Below, piece by piece: positions 26,040-35,929 of a stretch of DNA of 64,000 bases. How positions within the stretch are numbered: the stretch's first letter is position 1; each line of letters opens with the position of its first letter. The translations under genes were made by a program, and so were the position numbers. The DNA is from Mucilaginibacter gotjawali (GTDB lineage Bacteria > Bacteroidota > Bacteroidia > Sphingobacteriales > Sphingobacteriaceae). Location of the stretch: assembly GCF_002355435.1 (NCBI RefSeq), contig NZ_AP017313.1, positions 434,001 to 498,000 on the forward strand, in the 5' to 3' direction. The notes below the pieces were generated by a model that saw only the letters and a program-made list of their open reading frames with translations, ran no database searches and was not told the DNA's origin.

Positions 26040-27104
26040 ATGAAGAAACATATATTAGTAATTTCCGGAGACGGTATCGGTGCCGAGGTAACAACCTGGG
26101 GCAAAGCAGTATTGGAACAAATTGGCAAAACTTATGGCCATGAGTTTACTTTTGATGAAGCTTTAATGGGCCATGAAGCCATTGAAGCAACCGGCAGCCC
26201 GCTGCCTGATGAAACTTTGGAAAAAGCAAAAGCAAGCGATGCCATTTTATTCGGCGCAGTTGGTCATGCTAAATATGACAATGATCCCTCTGCCAAAGTA
26301 AGGCCTGAACAGGGCTTATTAGGCATCCGCAAAGGATTGGGCCTATACGCCAATTTAAGGCCGATCATGTTGTTTGACGAGTTGCTGAATGCATCGAGCC
26401 TAAAACCCGAGATTTTAAAAGGAACTAATATTTTATTCTTCCGCGAATTAACCGGCGACGTTTATTTCGGCGAGAAAAAACGCAGCGCAGATACCGCTTC
26501 CGACCTGATGATCTATCACCGGTACGAAGTGGAACGCATCGCAATCAAAGCCTACGAAGCAGCAAGGCTTCGTGGTAAAAGATTATGCTCTGTTGATAAG
26601 GCCAACGTGCTGGAAACATCCCGCCTGTGGCGCGAAGTGGTTCAGGAAGTTGCTAAAAGATATCCTGACGTGGAAACTGAGCACATGTTTGTAGATAACG
26701 CAGCTATGCAATTAGTTAAAAACCCTAAAAAGTTTGATGTGGTATTAACCGCTAACCTTTTTGGTGATATTTTAACCGACGAGGCTTCACAAATTGCCGG
26801 TTCAATGGGTATGCTGGCGTCAGCATCTATCGGCGATGGTACAGGTTTCTTTGAACCGATCCATGGTTCGGCACATGATATTGCAGGACAGGACAAAGCC
26901 AATCCGCTGGCGTCGATACTATCAGTTGCCCTGATGCTGGAAATCAGTTTTGGCCTGAGCGAAGAAGCAAAAAGCATTAAGGATGCTATCGATAAAACAT
27001 TGAAAGAAGGCTACCGTACCGGTGACATTGCCGACAGCAACACTGATAAAAGCAAAATACTGGGTACAACAGCCATGGGTAAAAAGGTGCTGGAATATTT
27101 ATAA
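26040..27104 (+). CDS. leuB: 3-isopropylmalate dehydrogenase
   Basis: LeuB oxidises and decarboxylates 3-isopropylmalate with NAD. The 354-residue protein has the GDGIGAEV start, the RELTGDVYFGE substrate motif, the metal Asp in NLFGDILTDEASQIAGSMG, and GFFEPIHGSAHDIAGQDKANP. Length and motifs are complete. A further palindrome pair of CTCCCC type follows before the next methyltransferase gene. Confidence 0.98.
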   Translation: MKKHILVISGDGIGAEVTTWGKAVLEQIGKTYGHEFTFDEALMGHEAIEATGSPLPDETLEKAKASDAILFGAVGHAKYDNDPSAKVRPEQGLLGIRKGLGLYANLRPIMLFDELLNASSLKPEILKGTNILFFRELTGDVYFGEKKRSADTASDLMIYHRYEVERIAIKAYEAARLRGKRLCSVDKANVLETSRLWREVVQEVAKRYPDVETEHMFVDNAAMQLVKNPKKFDVVLTANLFGDILTDEASQIAGSMGMLASASIGDGTGFFEPIHGSAHDIAGQDKANPLASILSVALMLEISFGLSEEAKSIKDAIDKTLKEGYRTGDIADSNTDKSKILGTTAMGKKVLEYL

Positions 27105-27192
27105 GCCCCTCCCAACCCTCCCCGGTAGGGAGGGCTTTTAAAAAGAACAAAAGAAAAAGTCTCCCCTACCGGGGGAGATTTAGAGGGGGCTT
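27105..27192. repeat. CCCTCCCCGGTAGGGAGGG inverted pair
   Basis: Left arm CCCCTCCCAACCCTCCCCGG with GTAGGGAGGG just after the leuB stop, right arm CTCCCCTACCGGGGGAGATT with AGAGGGGGCTT before the next gene. It is analogous to family A but differs in sequence. Confidence 0.75.
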
Positions 27193-27201
27193 GACTAAAA
27201 G

Positions 27202-27960
27202 ATGAAATGGAACGCAGAATTATATGACGACAAACACGACTTCGTATTTCAATACGGGGAAAGTGTTCTGGAATTGCTGGATGTAAAGCCGGGCGAGCGC
27301 ATACTCGACCTGGGCTGCGGCACAGGTCATTTGACACAGGAAATTAAAGATCATGGCGCTGAAGTGGTCGGCATGGATGCTTCTGCGGAAATGATCGCGA
27401 AAGCGAAAACGAGCTATCCTGAAATTAATTTCTTAGTGGGTGATGCCACCGATTTTCATTTTGATCAACCGTTTGACGCAGTGTTCTCCAACGCTACGTT
27501 GCATTGGGTGCACAAAGCAGACGAGGCTATTAAATGTGTTTATGATAGCCTGAAAACCGGCGGTCGTTTTGTTGCCGAAATGGGCGGCAAAGACAATATG
27601 CTGCACATGATCGCGGCGACACAGCAGGTGCTCGAAAAATACGGTCACCATCAACTGGCGCAAAAGAAAATGTGGTATTTTCCTTCATTAGGAGAATATA
27701 CCACGAAGTTGGAAAATGCGGGCTTCCGGGTAACATTTGCCGTTCATTTTGACCGGCCTACTTTGTTGAAGGATGGCAGGATCGGTGTTACCAAGTGGCT
27801 GAACATGTTTGGCCCTACTTATTTTGAGGGAATTGATGAGAGCGAAAAGGACCAGATATTATCAGAGATCACCGGTCTGCTCGAAAAAGACTATGAAGCG
27901 GACGGCAATTGGTACGCTGACTATGTACGGCTCAGGTTTGTGGCTGTAAAAGAGATGTGA
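27202..27960 (+). CDS. SAM-dependent methyltransferase, trans-aconitate type
   Basis: A 252-residue class I methyltransferase: ILDLGCGTGHLTQEI (about 34-48), VGMDASAEMI (motif II), and FDAVFSNATLHWV (motif IV), a combination seen in trans-aconitate methyltransferase (Tam)-like proteins. A link to the leu pathway is conceivable because isopropylmalate and aconitate are similar acids, but this is speculation. It lies between leuB and leuA on the same strand and is flanked by inverted repeats. Confidence 0.82.
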   Translation: MKWNAELYDDKHDFVFQYGESVLELLDVKPGERILDLGCGTGHLTQEIKDHGAEVVGMDASAEMIAKAKTSYPEINFLVGDATDFHFDQPFDAVFSNATLHWVHKADEAIKCVYDSLKTGGRFVAEMGGKDNMLHMIAATQQVLEKYGHHQLAQKKMWYFPSLGEYTTKLENAGFRVTFAVHFDRPTLLKDGRIGVTKWLNMFGPTYFEGIDESEKDQILSEITGLLEKDYEADGNWYADYVRLRFVAVKEM

Positions 27961-27970
27961 GATATAAGAC

Positions 27971-28080
27971 TTGAGATATGAGATTTTTCTTGGGTCTCCG
28001 TCAGTAATATAAAAATAAAATAAAAGCAATAACCGATGTCGGGTGCACGATGTGCGATTTTTAAAAATCTCATATCTCAA
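27971..28080. repeat. Perfect 18-bp inverted repeat before leuA
   Basis: TTGAGATATGAGATTTTT (27971-27988) and its exact complement (28063-28080) enclose 74 bp. The right arm ends 26 bp before the leuA start. Confidence 0.8.
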
Positions 28081-28106
28081 ATCTCGCATCTAAAAATCTA
28101 AAAAAT

Positions 28107-29273
28107 ATGATACACGATCCAAACCGCGTTTATGTTTTCGATACCACGCTTCGTGATGGCGAGCAGGTACCGGGTTGCCAGTTAACTACTTCTGAAAAGA
28201 TAGAGATCGCACGGGAGCTGGAAGCATTGGGGGTGGATATTATTGAGGCAGGTTTCCCTATTTCAAGCCCGGGTGATTTTCAAAGTGTTGTTGAAATCTC
28301 CAAATCAGTAACTCATCCTACTGTTTGCGCCTTAACCAGGGCCAACAGGGGCGATATTGATGTGGCCGTAGAATCACTCAGGTATGCCAAACACCCGCGG
28401 ATCCATACAGGGATAGGTTCTTCAGACCAGCACATCAAACATAAATTCAACAGCACCCGCGAAGAAATACTGGCCCGCGCCGTTGACGCGGTAAAATATG
28501 CCAAAAAATCTGTAGAGGATATTGAGTTTTACGCCGAAGACGCCGGCCGTGCCGATGTTGCTTTCCTGGCGCAAATGATTGAGGCTGTTATTGCTGCCGG
28601 TGCTACCGTAGTAAACATTCCGGATACCAACGGCTATTGCCTGCCCGAGCAATATGGCGGCAAGATAAAATACCTGAAAGATAACGTTCAGAACATCGAC
28701 AAAGCTATCATCTCCGTTCATTGCCATAACGATTTAGGCCTGGCCACCGCTAACTCTGTTGCCGGTTTACAATACGGCGCAAGGCAAATTGAAGGTACCA
28801 TTAACGGTATTGGCGAACGTGCAGGAAATACCTCTATTGAGGAAGTGGTAATGATCTTAAAAACACACCCTACACTGGGATTGCATACCCACATAAATGC
28901 CCGTAATTTTTACGAGATCAGCCGGATGGTGAGCACCCAGATGCGGATGCCGGTACAGGCCAACAAGGCTATTGTGGGCAGTAATGCATTTGCACATAGC
29001 TCAGGCATTCACCAGGATGGTTTTTTAAAGAACCGCGAAAACTACGAGATCATTAAGCCTGAAGACGTTGGCTTCCCGAATGCCTCTATCGTGCTTACCG
29101 CACGCAGCGGCAGGCATGCCTTAAAGTTCCACCTGGAGCGGCTGGGCCATTCGCTGGATAAAAAAGAACTGGAGGACGTTTATAAAAACTTCCTTACCCT
29201 GGCAGATGTTAAACTGGATATAGATGATAACGACCTGCTAAGTCTGGTGGCTTACCGGTTAGTGAGACAATAG
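28107..29273 (+). CDS. leuA: 2-isopropylmalate synthase, short form
   Basis: LeuA condenses acetyl-CoA with 2-ketoisovalerate, the committed leucine step. The HMGL-like TIM barrel is complete: [13 protein letters not shown] at the N-terminus, [12 protein letters not shown] metal motif, and [12 protein letters not shown]. At 388 residues it lacks the C-terminal leucine-binding regulatory domain of the 500-residue forms, so the usual allosteric site is missing. Homocitrate or citramalate synthase are related alternatives, but the context supports LeuA. Confidence 0.93.
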   Translation: MIHDPNRVYVFDTTLRDGEQVPGCQLTTSEKIEIARELEALGVDIIEAGFPISSPGDFQSVVEISKSVTHPTVCALTRANRGDIDVAVESLRYAKHPRIHTGIGSSDQHIKHKFNSTREEILARAVDAVKYAKKSVEDIEFYAEDAGRADVAFLAQMIEAVIAAGATVVNIPDTNGYCLPEQYGGKIKYLKDNVQNIDKAIISVHCHNDLGLATANSVAGLQYGARQIEGTINGIGERAGNTSIEEVVMILKTHPTLGLHTHINARNFYEISRMVSTQMRMPVQANKAIVGSNAFAHSSGIHQDGFLKNRENYEIIKPEDVGFPNASIVLTARSGRHALKFHLERLGHSLDKKELEDVYKNFLTLADVKLDIDDNDLLSLVAYRLVRQ

Positions 29274-29277
29274 TGAT

Positions 29278-30516
29278 GTGGAAATAACCCTTGATTTTGA
29301 ATCAGCTTACGAACGGATAAAAGGGACGGTTAAACATACCCCCCTGATTTATAACGACCGATTATCTGAAAAATACGCCTGCGAACTTTATTTAAAACGC
29401 GAGGACCTGCAAACGGTGCGGTCCTACAAGCTTCGTGGCGCCTTTAACATGATCAGCCAGCTAACGGCTGACGAGCGGCACCGCGGCGTAGTGTGCGCCA
29501 GTGCCGGTAACCATGCACAGGGTGTTGCTTTTTCCTGCAATAAACTGAATATAAAGGGTGTTATCTTTATGCCGGAGATCACCCCGAAACAAAAGATCAG
29601 CCAGACCGAAATGTTTGGATGCGGCCATGTAGAGATTATTTTGGTAGGCGATACTTTTGACGACTGCCTGCTCGAAGCCTTAAAATATACTCAGGCCAAT
29701 CAAATGACCTTTATCCCTCCCTTTGATAATTACAGCGTTATTGAAGGCCAGGGAACCGTCGGCGTTGAAATACTGGAAGACTTGCCGGATACCGAAGTGG
29801 TAGTGATGCCCATTGGTGGCGGCGGCCTGGCAGCCGGTGTTGGCACTTATTTGAAACAACAGAATCCTGATATTTTTTTAATCGGCGTTGAGCCCGGAGG
29901 TGCGCCAAGTATGCTGAAAGCCTTTGAGCACGGCGGCCCCGTAACGCTTCCTGATATTGACCGTTTTGTAGATGGCGCCGCAGTAAAAACCGTTGGTAAG
30001 TTAACTTATGATCTTTGCCGCAATGTGCTGGATGAAATGCTGCTGGTTGCCGAAGGTAAAGTATGCACCACCATATTAAAGTTGTACAATGAGGATGCCA
30101 TTGTGGTTGAACCTGCGGGCGCCTTATCGGTAGCGGTACTGGATGAATGTAAAGAGCAGATCAAAGGCAAAAAAGTGGTTTGCATCATCAGCGGCGGTAA
30201 TAATGATATAGCCCGGATGCAGGAGATCAAGGAAAAATCATTACTGTACGAAGGCTTAAAACATTATTTTATCGTTCGTTTCCCCCAAAGGCCCGGCGCA
30301 TTAAAACTATTCGTAAATAATGTATTGGGCCCGCACGATGATATCACCCGCTTTGAATTCATCAAAAAATCTGAAAAAGAAAGCGGCCCGGCGCTGGTAG
30401 GTATTGAACTGCAATCCGCCAATGATTACCCCGCCCTGTTAAAACGCATGGAAGCCTATCGTTTTGATGTCATCGAACTAAACCGGGAACAGACTTTGTT
30501 TGAGTTTTTGGTGTAA
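29278..30516 (+). CDS. ilvA: Threonine ammonia-lyase (biosynthetic)
   Basis: IlvA turns threonine into 2-ketobutyrate, the first step of isoleucine synthesis. PLP Lys is in SYKLRGAFNM and the phosphate loop is IGGGGLAAG. The 412 residues include one C-terminal ACT-like domain (HYFIVRFPQRPGALKLFVNNV onward), suiting allosteric control by isoleucine. The start is GTG 29278, four bases after the leuA stop, so the genes are translationally close and it ends the ilv/leu run. Confidence 0.96.
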   Translation: MEITLDFESAYERIKGTVKHTPLIYNDRLSEKYACELYLKREDLQTVRSYKLRGAFNMISQLTADERHRGVVCASAGNHAQGVAFSCNKLNIKGVIFMPEITPKQKISQTEMFGCGHVEIILVGDTFDDCLLEALKYTQANQMTFIPPFDNYSVIEGQGTVGVEILEDLPDTEVVVMPIGGGGLAAGVGTYLKQQNPDIFLIGVEPGGAPSMLKAFEHGGPVTLPDIDRFVDGAAVKTVGKLTYDLCRNVLDEMLLVAEGKVCTTILKLYNEDAIVVEPAGALSVAVLDECKEQIKGKKVVCIISGGNNDIARMQEIKEKSLLYEGLKHYFIVRFPQRPGALKLFVNNVLGPHDDITRFEFIKKSEKESGPALVGIELQSANDYPALLKRMEAYRFDVIELNREQTLFEFLV

Positions 30517-30534
30517 GGTGCATAAAAACTGCCC

Positions 30535-31560
30535 TCACTTCCTGATAAAACCAAGTTTACTGGTATCCGCATTGCTAAGGTTTGGATAAATATCATCGGC
30601 AGTATTCGCAATCCCGTCCTTGCCGACTGAAAACAATAAATATTTATTTCCTTTTCGCTGGTATTGGTAGGTAACTGATTTTTTATTCCCGTTAATGGCT
30701 TGTGTAGGGTCGTCAATAGAAGTGAAACTATCTTTTGTTTGGATTTGTTGCAGGCTATCAGGATATGCTCCATTTTGTAGTTTATAAAATTCGATATCTT
30801 TCACCAGGTCATTTAGCTGGATTTGGGCGATGTTTGCAAAGCCGTCTTTTACGATACCGCTCGTTTGTACAAAATAAATCATCGAGCCATATATACCAAT
30901 TGTTATAAGCATGCCAATAGCTCCCATGATAATATACACTTTATCCTTGTAATGAACGATACCTAATATGAGCACCACCAAACCTGCAAAGAAGCCTATG
31001 ACCGGTATCAGGCAAAGTATCGCTACCAAATACCCTGGCTTAAAAGTAAAGGGTTCTTTTACCGGAACGCCTTTCGTGTTGGCGACACCGTTTTTAACAA
31101 CCCTAAAAAAATGTTCGATCTCCTCCACGGACGAAAAACACCCAACAGGCAAAAGATAATAACCGCCAAACTTGGGGACAAGGTATATAAAGTTACCCGT
31201 TCTCCCCACTTGCCTGATGTCTTCATATCTCAAAAAAGTTGCCGGGCTTTCACCTGTAATCTCTATGCCCGAAGCAAATGGTTTGTACATTCTGAGGGCA
31301 GTTGGAGACACGATGCTGTCGTAAGCTTTTCTAATCCTCTTTTTCGATTCAAAATAGGGTATCCCGATAAAAAGCGGGGCTAATATGATCCCAAGAAATA
31401 AAAGATTTATTAAATAAACCGATGATATTGGCCTGAAAGCCGATAAAATAAGGCCCGCAATTATTAAAAACAAACATCGCTGAAGCCAATTTCTTCTTAA
31501 GCTGTAGTCCCTCCAAAAATCAATATGATCATATTCGGTTGTTTCAACTACAATTTCCAT
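30535..31560 (-). CDS. YcxB-like membrane protein fused to a type II secretion G-like domain
   Basis: A 341-residue protein. Two hydrophobic segments (about 28-46, 50-73) precede a YcxB-like region (about 80-160, with YDSIVSPTALRMY). Two more segments follow (about 175-202 and 208-232). The last 100 residues (about 240-341) resemble the pseudopilin GspG C-terminal domain: FYKLQNGAYPDSLQQIQ, then YLLFSVGKDGIANTADDIYP, the calcium-binding end of that fold. No prepilin cleavage site is seen before it. The combination is unusual. The gene is convergent with ilvA, with only 18 bp between stops. Confidence 0.68.
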   Translation of the reverse strand: MEIVVETTEYDHIDFWRDYSLRRNWLQRCLFLIIAGLILSAFRPISSVYLINLLFLGIILAPLFIGIPYFESKKRIRKAYDSIVSPTALRMYKPFASGIEITGESPATFLRYEDIRQVGRTGNFIYLVPKFGGYYLLPVGCFSSVEEIEHFFRVVKNGVANTKGVPVKEPFTFKPGYLVAILCLIPVIGFFAGLVVLILGIVHYKDKVYIIMGAIGMLITIGIYGSMIYFVQTSGIVKDGFANIAQIQLNDLVKDIEFYKLQNGAYPDSLQQIQTKDSFTSIDDPTQAINGNKKSVTYQYQRKGNKYLLFSVGKDGIANTADDIYPNLSNADTSKLGFIRK

Positions 31561-31579
31561 AGCTCAGGGTTTATTAATT

Positions 31580-33787
31580 TTATTTCTGCTCCTTCACCCC
31601 AATCAAAACACTTGTCCTGCCATCCTTTACATCGGGGTTAATACCTACGGTCATTAAAAACTTGCCGCTGTAGATGGCATTTGTGATGGATGACTGGGTG
31701 CCCGGGAATAAATTTACCTCGCTTATCGCATAGTTTTTATCCGGGTTAAGCCCTTTTAATTTAATGGGAAGTTTGCTGCCTGCCGCATACCGGTTATTCA
31801 CCAGGTAATTGAACATAATGGCATTGGTTTTTGTAGTGTCGACATACATAATGGAGGCTACATCGTTTTCCATGGGATCCTGCAGGCGGTATTGGTCGCC
31901 GTGCCATATTGCTTCCGAAAACTCCTTGTAGGTTTTAACCGCATCCTGGCAAAATTCCAGTTCATCGGGTTTTAGTTTGCCAACCACAATATCAAAACCC
32001 AGTTTGCCCATCATGGCCACATCAACCCTGAATTTGATGGGTTCTTTACCCCAGTTGGTTACGTGGTTGGAGCTGGCCAGCGCCGGGTAGAAATAGGAAT
32101 ATTCCCATTGGATAAAGATCCTTTCCAGCGGTTCGGTATTATCGCTGGGCCAGTATTCGGTAAAATATTTCAAAGCGCCATAATCTACCCTGCCGCCACC
32201 GCCTGAGCACAGCATCATGGGCACTTTGGGGTATTTGGCGCGCAAACGGTCAAGCACTTTATACAACCCGAAAACATAATCCGTATAAAAATTAGACTGC
32301 TCTTTTTCATAAGCCGAATGCGCGTTATAGATCACCGAATTACAATCCCATTTGATATAAGCCAGGTCCGGATTTTTGACGAATAAGTTATCAACGACAT
32401 TAAACACAAAGTCCTGCACCTTAGGGTTGCTCAGATCGAGCACCAGCTGGTTACGCATATAATATTCGGGGCGTTGCGGTTGCTTTACCACCCAGTCGGG
32501 GTGTTTTTCATAAAGTTCGCTTTTAGGGTTCACCATTTCAGGTTCTACCCAGATCCCAAACTTTACGCCGTCGCCGCTTGCGGCTTTAGTTAAAAAGGCG
32601 ATGTTATCAGGCAGTTTGGCTTTGTTTTCCTGCCAGTCGCCCAAGCCCTGGTGATCGCCATTGCGGGAGTACTTATTGCCGAACCAGCCATCGTCCAATA
32701 AAAATAAATCGACGCCAAGCGTTTTGGTATCTTTTAAAATATCGGCCAGTTTATGCTCATCAAAATCAAAAAAAGTCGATTCCCAATTGTTCAGCAAGGT
32801 TAAACGCGGGCCTTCGCCATCCACAATTTTATATTTGCGGGCCCAGCTTTGCAGATTTCTGCTGGCCTCGCCTTTGCCCTTATTACTCAGGGTATAAACA
32901 AATTTCGGAGTGGTAAACTCTACACCTGGCTTAAGCACATAGGCGGAAGCATAGTTGTTGATGCCTGCGATCAACCGCAGGTTATTGGAAGGATCAACCT
33001 CAAAATCCATACGATAATTGCCGCTCCACTCCATATTGCCATATAAAACTTCTCCGTCATCCTCACCGGAAGGTTTGTTTAACGACACCATAAATACCGG
33101 CGGTTCAAAAAGATCAGCCCGGCTACCCAATTTGGAATCCAGCGTTTTGATACCATGATCAAGCTGTTCTTCTTCAGGTCGCATTTCCTGCGCCCAGTCG
33201 CCATGAAAATGTTTCAGCCAGTACGAGCCTGCCTGCAGGTAAAGATTGGCAGAGGCGTACTTGCGCAGCGTTACATCATGCTTTTCGTGATGGGTGATCA
33301 CACTCCATTGTTCGGTAACATCTTCGTTAAAATAAGTCTGGTAGTTGAGGGTGACTTCGAAATCATAAACGGAGTCTTTCAGGCGGATGCTCAGCAAACT
33401 GACGTCGTCATTGATCCTCGTCACCAGGTGACTCACATATTTAAGGTCGAGCGACTGGTTGCCATCTGCATGGGTAACCGCAATGGCAGGTTCAAGCAGG
33501 TTGCGTGATCCGGCTGTTGTGTAGGCAGAGTTGTATCCTTCGGTATTGCCGTCAAGGCGAAAGGCTTTGGCCGTGGCGTTATATTCATTTTTATCAGAAA
33601 GCCTTTTGCCGAAATACACCGTATTCAGGTATTTTTCGGGGCTTACCTGTAATACCAGCGCGTTGTCCTTCGTCTCAACGGGGATGGTGATGGATTGCGC
33701 GTTCGCTGTTGAAATGCTTATTATTAAAAATAAAAGAGGAATTATCCCCTTCCAAGACGCATTTGAGTAGACTTTATACATGGTCAT
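31580..33787 (-). CDS. GH36-family alpha-galactosidase, secreted
   Basis: A 735-residue glycosidase with a signal peptide (cut after ANAQ, about residue 31). Family GH36 motifs: LLDDGWFG, GIWVEPEMVNP, and YIKWDCN whose Asp (about 481) is the nucleophile; the acid/base lies in the following WPSDNTEPLERIF region. It releases terminal alpha-galactose from raffinose-type sugars or galactomannan in the periplasm. ATG 33787 is used; ATG 33781 is also possible. The gene starts 20 bp after the YcxB-fusion on the same strand. Confidence 0.93.
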   Translation of the reverse strand: MTMYKVYSNASWKGIIPLLFLIISISTANAQSITIPVETKDNALVLQVSPEKYLNTVYFGKRLSDKNEYNATAKAFRLDGNTEGYNSAYTTAGSRNLLEPAIAVTHADGNQSLDLKYVSHLVTRINDDVSLLSIRLKDSVYDFEVTLNYQTYFNEDVTEQWSVITHHEKHDVTLRKYASANLYLQAGSYWLKHFHGDWAQEMRPEEEQLDHGIKTLDSKLGSRADLFEPPVFMVSLNKPSGEDDGEVLYGNMEWSGNYRMDFEVDPSNNLRLIAGINNYASAYVLKPGVEFTTPKFVYTLSNKGKGEASRNLQSWARKYKIVDGEGPRLTLLNNWESTFFDFDEHKLADILKDTKTLGVDLFLLDDGWFGNKYSRNGDHQGLGDWQENKAKLPDNIAFLTKAASGDGVKFGIWVEPEMVNPKSELYEKHPDWVVKQPQRPEYYMRNQLVLDLSNPKVQDFVFNVVDNLFVKNPDLAYIKWDCNSVIYNAHSAYEKEQSNFYTDYVFGLYKVLDRLRAKYPKVPMMLCSGGGGRVDYGALKYFTEYWPSDNTEPLERIFIQWEYSYFYPALASSNHVTNWGKEPIKFRVDVAMMGKLGFDIVVGKLKPDELEFCQDAVKTYKEFSEAIWHGDQYRLQDPMENDVASIMYVDTTKTNAIMFNYLVNNRYAAGSKLPIKLKGLNPDKNYAISEVNLFPGTQSSITNAIYSGKFLMTVGINPDVKDGRTSVLIGVKEQK

Positions 33788-33826
33788 AAATTATTTTTAA
33801 GCAAAAAAACGAATTCAATATTTTAG

Positions 33827-33923
33827 TTCCCCTCTTGAGAGGGGGTGTGCAGGCTTGTGTTGTGGCAGGGGTGTGTTCACCGGCATGTTGGCTAACACAC
33901 CCCTGCCCCCTCTCGAGAGGGGA
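33827..33923. repeat. CCCCTCTTGAGAGGGGG inverted pair
   Basis: TTCCCCTCTTGAGAGGGGGT and CCCCTCTCGAGAGGGGA are each palindromic and are inverted relative to each other; ACACACCCCTGCC also pairs with GGCAGGGGTGTGT. It sits between the amidohydrolase and alpha-galactosidase genes. Confidence 0.8.
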
Positions 33924-33985
33924 TTCGCACTGGGCCAGTTTGAACAGTACTTTTTAGGCACTAAAATATTCTAAATCAGTTTACA

Positions 33986-35260
33986 TTAATTGGTATAGAT
34001 AACACCGTCCTTCATCACAAGTTTAACCAGCTTTACAGCTTTTATATCTTCGGTCGGGTCGCCTGTAACAGCAACCAGGTCGGCAAGATAGCCGTTTTTT
34101 ATATTGCCCAATTCTTTTAACCCAAAAACACCTGCGTTTACGGATGTTGCCGATCGCAAAACATCGATGGGTTTCATGCCGTACTCAACCATCAGCAGCA
34201 TTTCGCGGGCATTATCGCCATGGGTAAAAACACCCACGTCGCCGCCCATGCAAATAGTAACGCCGGCTTTAAGGGCTTCGGTAAAAATATAATGCTTTTG
34301 TTTAACGCCTGCGGGATCGGGATCAATCCCTTTTTTCCAGCCGTGATAAGTTGCAATAGCTTCGGTTGCCGAAATGGTGGGGCAAAGGGCGATACCTTTC
34401 TCTTTCATCATGGCAAAAAGTTCGGGCGTACCTCCGTCGCCATGTTCAATGGTATTCACGCCGGCCAGGATAGCCCGCCGCATTCCTTCTGTGGTACCCG
34501 AATGCACGGCAACTGTCCTGCCGCTGCTATGGGCAACATCCACAGCAGTTTTCAATTCATCCAAAGTGAAAGTAGGTTCAGCGCTTTCATTAAGTCCCCA
34601 GCGGTAGTCTACATAAATTTTCACCACGTCCGCACCATGTCCTATCTGCGACCGCACAGCATGGGTAATGCCGTCAACGCCGTCCGCCTCTTCGGCGCCT
34701 TTTAATATATCCGCCTCGTTTACCAAAGCTTTCGGCCCATAGCTGCCTGTCGCCACTATGGCCCGGGTAGCTACCAGCATCCGCGGGCCGGGGATTATTC
34801 CCTTTTCAATAGCGGTTTTTAGGCCGACGTCATCATACCCCGCACCTTCGGTACCCAAGTCGCGAACGGTGGTAAAACCTGCAAGTAGCGTTGCTTTAGC
34901 GTGCATTACGGCGCGGGCGGTGCGTTCCGCACGGCTTTCGGTAAGCACCTGGTCGTTCCAGCTGGTTTCATTATAGGGATGAAGAAAAAGATGTGAGTGG
35001 CCCTCTATCATTCCCGGCATCAGGGTTGTGCCTTTTAAGTCGATTATTTTAGAAGAAGCCGGAGCGTTTACAGATGTCGGCTTACCAACTGCCTCAATGT
35101 GGTTCCCTTTTACCAATACCCACCATCCGGTATGCATTTGCTGCCCGTCGAAAACCCGGTCGGGCTTCAGCAGGGTATAACTATCTTCGGCTTTTGGCTG
35201 GGCGAAAACATGGACGAACATGAGCAGTATCGCCAAAAAAGAGAGTTGAAATGATTTCAT
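33986..35260 (-). CDS. Secreted amidohydrolase (imidazolonepropionase-like)
   Basis: A 424-residue metal-dependent hydrolase with a signal peptide (cut after VFA-QP). Motifs: GMIEGHSHLFLHP (HxH, about 82-94), a lysine-containing strand VVKIYVDYRWG, HSGTTEGM, EHGDGG and the Asp in GGDVGVF. Substrates of this group include dipeptides, N-acyl amino acids and other cyclic amides. The length is normal. The gene is divergent from the ECF sigma factor gene with about 100 bp between them. Confidence 0.9.
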   Translation of the reverse strand: MKSFQLSFLAILLMFVHVFAQPKAEDSYTLLKPDRVFDGQQMHTGWWVLVKGNHIEAVGKPTSVNAPASSKIIDLKGTTLMPGMIEGHSHLFLHPYNETSWNDQVLTESRAERTARAVMHAKATLLAGFTTVRDLGTEGAGYDDVGLKTAIEKGIIPGPRMLVATRAIVATGSYGPKALVNEADILKGAEEADGVDGITHAVRSQIGHGADVVKIYVDYRWGLNESAEPTFTLDELKTAVDVAHSSGRTVAVHSGTTEGMRRAILAGVNTIEHGDGGTPELFAMMKEKGIALCPTISATEAIATYHGWKKGIDPDPAGVKQKHYIFTEALKAGVTICMGGDVGVFTHGDNAREMLLMVEYGMKPIDVLRSATSVNAGVFGLKELGNIKNGYLADLVAVTGDPTEDIKAVKLVKLVMKDGVIYTN

Positions 35261-35359
35261 TTTTATAAAGATAGAGGTTCCTTTAAAACATAAAAATTAA
35301 TTTTATTTTCAGCCTGATGCAACCATTGTACCCCTCTTTCCATCTTACCTGTAAATTAT

Positions 35360-35929
35360 ATGTTTTTGGAGCAAACTTACCATATAGAAGAATTAATAAA
35401 ACGATGCAAAGCCGGTGAGCGCAAAGCACAGGAATTGCTGTACAAGCAGTTTGCTTCGAAAATGCTGGGGGTTTGTTTCAGGTACGCCACCGACAAAATG
35501 GAGGCCGAGGATATGCTGCAAAACGGGTTCATTAAAGTGTTTCAAAAACTGGCCGACTATCGCGGTGAAGGCTCATTTGAAGGCTGGATCAGGCGCATTA
35601 TGGTGCACAGCTCCATTGAGTATTACCGCAAGCACCATAAAATGATGCAGGTAGTGGATATTGAAGAAGCCGGCAGCGAAACGTCATCAAACCCGCTGGC
35701 AACGGCCAAACTGGCTGCAGAAGATTTGTTGATGCTGATCAGGCAGCTGTCGCCGGGATATCGCATTGTATTTAACCTTTACGCGATCGAGGGTTATTCG
35801 CATAAAGAGATTGCGGCAATAGCCGGAATAACGGAAGGCGCTTCAAAATCACAACTGTCGAGGGCGCGAAGTATATTAAGAGAACAGGTAATAAAATTGG
35901 AAGGAAAAAAATATGGATATGCAGGATAA
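35360..35929 (+). CDS. ECF RNA polymerase sigma factor (RpoE-like)
   Basis: A 189-residue sigma-70 family protein. Region 2 spans about 25-95 (QFASKMLGVCFRYATDKMEAEDMLQNGFIKVFQ, in two parts) and region 4 about 125-180 with the helix-turn-helix IEGYSHKEIAAIAGITEGA. It is translationally coupled to the next gene (17-bp overlap), a membrane anti-sigma candidate. Its regulon is unknown, but the third gene, an outer-membrane barrel, may be a target or sensor. Confidence 0.93.
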   Translation: MFLEQTYHIEELIKRCKAGERKAQELLYKQFASKMLGVCFRYATDKMEAEDMLQNGFIKVFQKLADYRGEGSFEGWIRRIMVHSSIEYYRKHHKMMQVVDIEEAGSETSSNPLATAKLAAEDLLMLIRQLSPGYRIVFNLYAIEGYSHKEIAAIAGITEGASKSQLSRARSILREQVIKLEGKKYGYAG

